This document shows positions 29,307 through 33,606 of a stretch of DNA of 33,606 nucleotides, one piece after another (the stretch's first letter is position 1; the number at the start of each line of letters is the position of its first letter). This DNA is from Frankiales bacterium (lineage in GTDB: Bacteria; Actinomycetota; Actinomycetes; Mycobacteriales; SCTD01), in assembly GCA_025465465.1 (NCBI GenBank), contig JAODND010000061.1, positions 1 through 33,606 on the forward strand. Reading direction: 5' to 3'. Made by a program: the position numbers and the translations under genes. The notes under the pieces are model-generated. The model was not told the origin of the DNA. It ran no database searches and was given only the letters and a program-made list of their open reading frames with translations.

Positions 29307-30674
29307 TTAGTTCAGCTCCAGCTCGAGGGTGGTGCGCACGAGCGGCGCGATCGGCAGGTCGTCCCCGCCGTCGTAGTACAGGATCGAGCCCTGCAGGTCG
29401 TTGCTCTCCCCGCACAGGTCCTGGGCGATCAGCAGCCCCTGGAGGTAGTCCTGGGCACTCGTGTGCTGGTTGACGCTGCCTTGGGCGAGCACCGCACCGG
29501 AGCGCATGGTCGTCTGGGTGGTCTGGTAGAAGCTGCCGCCCGCCACCGCCATCAGTCCTGGGATGTAGGGCGTGTGGGTGCTGCCGTTGGACCAGTCGGA
29601 CTGCTTGACGGTGATGTCGCCGTCGGTCTTCGGGCAGGCGTTGTTGTTGCTGGACTCAGTGATCACCGTGACGCTGTTGGTCATGTCGGTCTTGTCCACG
29701 GTCACGTCGGCCTTGTAGGCGTAGTAGACGCCGGCCGACGGGGTGCTCGACGCGTCCCAGGTCATGTTCGGCGGGGTGCCCGAGGCCGACCACCCGTTCG
29801 TGCTCGGCCAGGTCGCCGAGTTTGCGCACGGGACGAAATTGGTGAGGTCCGGCTTGTGCGCCTTCCCGTCCGGGCACAGGTCGTACCAGGCGGCGGAGTA
29901 CTTCGAGGCGTCGGCCTTGTAGACCTGCTCCGGGTCGATCACCGGCACGCTCTGCTTCGCCGTTCCCGACGTGCACGGCGAGCTGCACGAGCCGGTTGCC
30001 GACGCCGTGACCGTCTCGCCGTTCGCGGGCGACGGAACCCCGCCGAGGCTGCCGTTGGTGTGGATGCTGATGACGGAGGAGACGCCGGAGGCGTTTCCGA
30101 CGTTGTAGCTCGGGCAGCAGCTGATGTCGCCGTTGGTGAGGATCGCGTTGGCAGGGTGGTAGGTCGAGAACAGGTACTCGCTCTTGATCAGCCGGGTGCG
30201 GGTCGCCTTGGCGAAGCTGGGGGCCCAGCCGAGTGAGTAGATGGTGTTGGTCCAGCTCGGCCGGATCGCGATGTACTGGCCCTGAGGAACGGTCTGGAGG
30301 TTGCTCGCCGTGGCTGCCATGGTCGTCAGCGTCTGCCGTGCCCAGTCGCGCTCGGCGGTGGGAGACGACCATCCGGAAACACCGTCGAACGCAGCCGGCT
30401 GGGCCAGCGAGACCGGGGCGTACGTCGTGTTCTTCTGAAGCCGGGCGACGTACTGGTCGACGCCGGCCTCAGCCGCGTCGGCGGACTGCGCGAAGACGAC
30501 GTGCCGCTGTCCCGACTGGATTGCCCTGGTGCTCAACGTCGTCGCGACCACCACGAGGGCAGTGAGGACCAGGCCGAAGCCGATGACGAGAATCAGACCG
30601 AAGCCCTCATCGTCTCGCCGCAGCCGGTCCAGGAAAGTGCGGCGCCTGCTCATGGTGTCCCTCGTCCCGATCAC
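29307..30674 (-). CDS. Large PilX-like pilus-associated protein
   Basis: A 455-residue protein with a basic leader (MSRRRTFLDRLRRDDEG), then FGLILVIGFGLVLTALVVVA, a hydrophobic helix like that of PilX-type minor pilins. The candidate G24/F25 cleavage site lacks the usual Glu at +5 (Leu is there), so normal processing is uncertain. The long exported part is rich in Ser, Thr, Asn, Trp and Tyr, with several Cys pairs (ISCCPSYNVG; SCSSPC) that could form disulfides. The GTG at 30674 overlaps the upstream stop by 4 nt and follows GAGGA; an ATG at 30653 with GAGGG upstream is almost as good and would shorten the leader to 17 residues. Confidence 0.75.
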   Translation of the reverse strand: MIGTRDTMSRRRTFLDRLRRDDEGFGLILVIGFGLVLTALVVVATTLSTRAIQSGQRHVVFAQSADAAEAGVDQYVARLQKNTTYAPVSLAQPAAFDGVSGWSSPTAERDWARQTLTTMAATASNLQTVPQGQYIAIRPSWTNTIYSLGWAPSFAKATRTRLIKSEYLFSTYHPANAILTNGDISCCPSYNVGNASGVSSVISIHTNGSLGGVPSPANGETVTASATGSCSSPCTSGTAKQSVPVIDPEQVYKADASKYSAAWYDLCPDGKAHKPDLTNFVPCANSATWPSTNGWSASGTPPNMTWDASSTPSAGVYYAYKADVTVDKTDMTNSVTVITESSNNNACPKTDGDITVKQSDWSNGSTHTPYIPGLMAVAGGSFYQTTQTTMRSGAVLAQGSVNQHTSAQDYLQGLLIAQDLCGESNDLQGSILYYDGGDDLPIAPLVRTTLELELN

Positions 30675-31288
30675 TGAACATTCCTCAAGCGAGTGCTGAA
30701 GATTGCCTTGCGTGAGCTCGTGAAGCCGTTGGCAATGGCGTCGTAGGTCATCGTGACCCCCACCGTCGCGGTGGGCGCGATGCGCTGGGTGCTGCCGCAG
30801 ACGAACGGTCCGGACGTCGGCGCTGCCGGCGTCGCGGCGCCGTCATAGCTGAAGGCGACGAGGTCGACGAGGGTGTGCCCGACCAGCATCGTCGAGGTCG
30901 GGCTGGCCGGGTCGCCGACGAGCCGGACGACGTTGTAGTGCATGCCGTCGCTGTTTGCCTGGAGCTTCCAGGTGATCCGCTCGCTGGTGCACTGCTCGGT
31001 GTAGTCGGAGTTGGTGTCGAGCCAGAGGGTGAGCTGGCTCTGCGTGGCGCTCGTCTCGACGCCACGTGCCTCGCGCAGGTCACGGCCCAGTCTCTCGACG
31101 ACGGTCTGGATGTCGGTCAGGCCCTGCGTCTCGTCGCTCAGCCGTACCTCTGACCGGGCAGAGCCGGAGGCGGCAGCGACGACCAGCGCCCCGACGACGC
31201 CCATCAGGATCATCGACACGAGCAGTTCGACCAGCGTGACACCGGCATCGTCGCGACGCGCGCGGTGCTTGGCCATCAGCGCGTTCAC
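30671..31288 (-). CDS. PilW-like minor prepilin
   Basis: A 205-residue minor prepilin. The leader MNALMAKHRARRDDAG ends in a class III cleavage site, with the mature protein starting VTLVELLVSMILMGVVG and Glu at +5. The C-terminal domain has a likely Cys pair (TEQCTSE; FVCGST) and an ending (STRLRNVQ) typical of PilW-type proteins. The GTG start overlaps the upstream minor pilin stop by 4 nt; an ATG 12 nt downstream is an alternative. Minor pilins of this type prime pilus assembly and may sit at the tip. Confidence 0.88.
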   Translation of the reverse strand: MNALMAKHRARRDDAGVTLVELLVSMILMGVVGALVVAAASGSARSEVRLSDETQGLTDIQTVVERLGRDLREARGVETSATQSQLTLWLDTNSDYTEQCTSERITWKLQANSDGMHYNVVRLVGDPASPTSTMLVGHTLVDLVAFSYDGAATPAAPTSGPFVCGSTQRIAPTATVGVTMTYDAIANGFTSSRKAIFSTRLRNVQ

Positions 31289-32916
31289 GGGGTCACGCTC
31301 GTCGTGGTGTAGGGCATGGAGAGCAGCGCGTCATAGCTCGTGGTGTCGTAGGCGATGTCCATCGACGAGGGCTGTGTCGACGGCACCTCGACCCGAAGCT
31401 CGACGCGACACCCCTTGCAGACGCTGGTCGTCGTGAGCGTGATCGGCATCGTGAACTCTCTGAGTGCGTTGCTGTTCCAGGGATTCGCGGTGAAGGTGCC
31501 GGTGCCTGCGTTGACCCAGTTGCCTGCGGTCGTCTCGAGCCGGACGTAGGCGGAGATGGACCCGGCCGCGGTGGGGTCGGCATTGGCAAGCACAGCGAAG
31601 AGGTCCAGGACGGCCTGGCCGGAGAAGGTCGCTGCGTTGCCGGTGCTGTAGGTCCAGATGACGGACTTCGTGGTGGACGACTCGGTGTAGCCGCTTCCGC
31701 CTGGGGCGAGGCCCCGGCCAGGACGCGCATCGAGGTCGTTGTCGTAGTTGACCAGAGTGGTCGCCGACGGCGCCTGGGCGCTCATCGGGTTGCTGCTGCT
31801 CGAGACTGTGGCCGGCCCGTCCGCCAACGTGCCGCCGAGGTTGTGCAGGTACAGGTTCTTGTAGAGGCAGGTCGGGCTGACGGGGACGCAGACCGGCGCC
31901 GAGACCTTGACCTGGTTGACGATCGGGGGCTTCTGGTCGGCGACATCCGTGGGCATCGACGTCGACACGGCGTTCAGGGACACGACGTCGCAGCTGGCGA
32001 GCGCGGCGGAGCTGCAGCTGGCCGTCAGGGCTTCCGACGGTGACAGGTAGGTCACGGCCCAGGCCCTGCGGACGTCGTCGGTGTTGATCGTGCCTGTGTC
32101 GAACGTGCCGTCGGCGTTGGTGTCGGCCCGGGTGTCCTCGGGCCCGAAGGTGCCGTTCCCGTCGTCGAGGTACCACACCCAGGTCCACGGGAGTGTCACG
32201 CCGGACGGGCTCTTCACCGTGGCGCTCAGGCTCCAGCGGTCACGAGCACCTCGGTTGGTGAGGTCGCCCTCGAGGACGAGCGGCTGCGTCGAGCCCTGGG
32301 CGTAGGCAACCGGGTTGGTGATGCCGGACTGGGTCCAGGTGTAGTTCGGAAGGGGCAGGCCACGCCTCGTCGTCGTCACGAAGGTCGACGTACGACGCGT
32401 GTGGGAGCTGCCAGCCGCGCTCCAGCTCGCGACGACCGTGAGCCGCCGGTAGGAGTCGGTGGTGGCGGCGCTGTCGGTCGGAGGCGTCGTCACATACGTC
32501 TTCATGGAGAAGCTGGTGTTGTTGCGCAGCACCGTCGAGGTGTGCGTCGGCACCGCTGCACCACTCGCAAGCGTCACGACCTGCTCGTAGGTGCCCTTGC
32601 CGTCGATGTCGGCGTACCAGGCGCCCCCCACCTGCTTCATGGAGGAGTCGCTCGAGAACGTCGAGTCGGAGGTGCTCAGGCTGAGCGACGCGTAGTCGAC
32701 ACCGCGCAGCGTCTCGATCTGCTGGCTGACGACGTCGACGGACTGCTGGTTCTGGCGGGCGAACAGCGTGGCGCGAATCGCCTGCACCATGCCGGCGGCG
32801 ACGGCGGTGAAGATGAGAGCGGCAACGACCAGAGCGACGACGGCTTCCACCATCGTGAAGCCCTCGTCACCGGCGTCCAGGCGACGGCGGAGGTTCTCAG
32901 TTGCACGGGTTCTCAT
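31285..32916 (-). CDS. Very large PilV-like minor prepilin with possible calcium-binding loop
   Basis: A 543-residue prepilin-type protein, far larger than usual minor pilins (about 150-200). The leader MRTRATENLRRRLDAGDEG is followed by FTMVEAVVALVVAALIF, with Glu at +5. A pilin-like part (QNQQSVDVVSQQIETLRGVDY) leads to about 350 residues of beta-rich Ser/Thr sequence resembling adhesin or Ig-type modules. It includes Asp/Asn-rich DDGNGTFGPED and DTNADGTFD, which look like calcium-binding loops, and Cys pairs (CVPVSPTC; CKGC). The ATG at 32916 has a GAGG upstream. A tip adhesin is a reasonable guess, made from sequence style only. Confidence 0.82.
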   Translation of the reverse strand: MRTRATENLRRRLDAGDEGFTMVEAVVALVVAALIFTAVAAGMVQAIRATLFARQNQQSVDVVSQQIETLRGVDYASLSLSTSDSTFSSDSSMKQVGGAWYADIDGKGTYEQVVTLASGAAVPTHTSTVLRNNTSFSMKTYVTTPPTDSAATTDSYRRLTVVASWSAAGSSHTRRTSTFVTTTRRGLPLPNYTWTQSGITNPVAYAQGSTQPLVLEGDLTNRGARDRWSLSATVKSPSGVTLPWTWVWYLDDGNGTFGPEDTRADTNADGTFDTGTINTDDVRRAWAVTYLSPSEALTASCSSAALASCDVVSLNAVSTSMPTDVADQKPPIVNQVKVSAPVCVPVSPTCLYKNLYLHNLGGTLADGPATVSSSSNPMSAQAPSATTLVNYDNDLDARPGRGLAPGGSGYTESSTTKSVIWTYSTGNAATFSGQAVLDLFAVLANADPTAAGSISAYVRLETTAGNWVNAGTGTFTANPWNSNALREFTMPITLTTTSVCKGCRVELRVEVPSTQPSSMDIAYDTTSYDALLSMPYTTTSVTP

Positions 32917-32962
32917 GATCGCCTCGTCGTGAAGAACTGCGGAGAGTGAGTGGGTCGGATGA

Positions 32963-33391
32963 TCACGGCAGGCTGTCCCCGGTCGTCCCCGTCGTGACAG
33001 CGGGACAGCTGCCGGCGGTCGCGGGCTGGAGCCCACCGCCAAGGCTGTCCCAGTACCAGGTCGTCGGGGAGCCCGCGTGCTTCGCGGACAGGCAGTAGGA
33101 CGCCTCGCGCGTGTAGCGGACCACCGACAGCGTGACCTGCGGGTTCCGCGAGATCTGCGCACCGGACGCCAGGAGCTCAGCAATGGTGCCGTAGGCGTTG
33201 TTGGAGACGAGGTAGCTCTCCTCGTTGTCCGCCAGCGCCCGGAGGTCCGCCTTGGCCTGGGCGTCGTAGCCCTTCTGGCGCTGCCCGAGGAAGATCGGGA
33301 TCGCGATCGCGGCCAGGATCCCGATGATGAGGATGACGATGAGCAGCTCGATGAGCGTGAAGCCCTGTTCCGTCCGCTTACCCCGCCGCAT
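32963..33391 (-). CDS. pilA: Type IVa major-type pilin
   Basis: A 142-residue prepilin. The 10-residue leader MRRGKRTEQG precedes FTLIELLIVILIIGILAAIA, an almost consensus type IV pilin N-terminus with Glu at +5, and then IPIFLGQRQKGYDAQAKADLRALADNEESY. The C-terminal region has C100 and C129, likely the D-loop disulfide, and the motif YWDSLGGGL. The ATG has AGGAG 6 nt upstream; the open frame extends 84 nt but gives no signal. It lies between a terminator-like hairpin and the large minor pilin (46-bp gap). Confidence 0.95.
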   Translation of the reverse strand: MRRGKRTEQGFTLIELLIVILIIGILAAIAIPIFLGQRQKGYDAQAKADLRALADNEESYLVSNNAYGTIAELLASGAQISRNPQVTLSVVRYTREASYCLSAKHAGSPTTWYWDSLGGGLQPATAGSCPAVTTGTTGDSLP

Positions 33392-33485
33392 GGCGAACTC
33401 CTCTCGTCCCCGGTGACATCGGCTGAGGAGGCGCCCGGCTTGACCCTGAAATGCCATCTGGGTGCCATGCGCCACCCGGCACGAC

Positions 33486-33517
33486 GGAGGGCCCGCGCCA
33501 AGCGGCGCGGGCCCTCC
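33486..33517 (-). terminator. Strong hairpin between tandem pilin genes
   Basis: GGAGGGCCCGCGCC (33486-33499) and its exact reverse complement (33504-33517) form a 14-bp GC stem with a 4-nt loop. It begins 14 nt after the stop of the pilin at the right edge, and pilA follows. There is no U-tract. It should end most transcripts from the upstream pilin, so pilA probably has its own promoter in 33392-33485. Confidence 0.75.
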
Positions 33518-33531
33518 GGGTCGAGCAACGA

Positions 33532-33606
33532 CTAGCAGGCGGTGCTGGTCAGGCCACCCTGCGAGCTGTCGTAGTAGAACGACGTGCCCGACTTCGAGAC
33601 GGCCGT
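33532..33606 (-). CDS. C-terminal fragment of a second pilin, runs off right edge
   Basis: The last 24 codons and TAG stop of a gene entering from the right edge. The end reads SKSGTSFYYDSSQGGLTSTAC. It aligns with the pilA C-terminus (GSPTTWYWDSLGGGLQP, then a Cys): the YxDSxxGGL core and the closing cysteine are shared. It is therefore most likely a tandem paralog of the type IV pilin. Nothing can be said about its N-terminus. Confidence 0.7.
   Translation of the reverse strand, partial: TAVSKSGTSFYYDSSQGGLTSTAC

Noticed and set aside
33452..33467. Minus-strand TGGCAC-N5-TGGCA resembles a sigma-54 -24/-12 promoter for pilA, as in proteobacteria.
   Set aside because: Actinobacteria are not known to encode sigma-54, and one key -12 position differs from consensus. 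Kept only as a direct-repeat observation.

Overview
The window reads as ordinary chromosome of a high-GC Gram-positive actinobacterium. The evidence is strong G/C bias at third codon positions, many GTG starts, mIHF (an actinobacterial nucleoid protein), a BldD whose c-di-GMP contact residues match the Streptomyces protein, and a gene order that matches, from memory, the pyr-mihF-gmk-rpoZ-coaBC-metK-priA block of Mycobacterium and the pyr-bldD-nusB-efp-aro block of Streptomyces. I cannot name the genus. No tRNA, rRNA, CRISPR array or insertion sequence was seen.

Layout, left to right. (1) 1-4817, minus strand: the 5' part of priA, metK, a lipoprotein with FG-GAP-like repeats, coaBC, rpoZ, gmk and mihF. 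(2) 4894-15171, minus strand: a nine-gene pyrimidine operon, transcribed pyrR-pyrB-pyrC-(membrane protein)-carA-carB-pyrK-pyrD-pyrF, in which every junction overlaps by 1-8 nt. The pyrR 5' leader holds a sequence close to the PyrR-binding loop, folded so that it could mask a very strong ribosome binding site. (3) 15260-18529, plus strand: a divergent promoter, bldD, a small membrane-anchored Ser/Thr/Pro-rich protein, and a 689-residue fusion of a NodB-type polysaccharide deacetylase with a processive family 2 glycosyltransferase. (4) 18548-25229, minus strand: nusB, efp, aroQ, aroB, a large secreted fibronectin/Ig-like protein, aroK and aroC. (5) 25254-33606, minus strand: a type IV pilus cluster, transcribed (pilin C-terminus at the edge)-pilA-(PilV-like)-(PilW-like)-(PilX-like)-pilD-pilM-pilN-pilO-(PilP-like), running directly into aroC.

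How the parts fit. Housekeeping pathways (UMP synthesis, chorismate synthesis, CoA, SAM) form the frame. Surface-biology genes are set into it: BldD, which in Streptomyces is a c-di-GMP-controlled master regulator; an exopolysaccharide synthase/deacetylase directly downstream of it; a secreted multidomain protein inside the aro operon; and type IV pili. The most interesting reading is an attachment or biofilm module (c-di-GMP to BldD, a poly-N-acetylglucosamine-like polymer, pili with a possibly calcium-binding large minor pilin). That link is inference from proximity and motifs only. PilB, PilC and PilT are not in the window and probably lie beyond the right edge.
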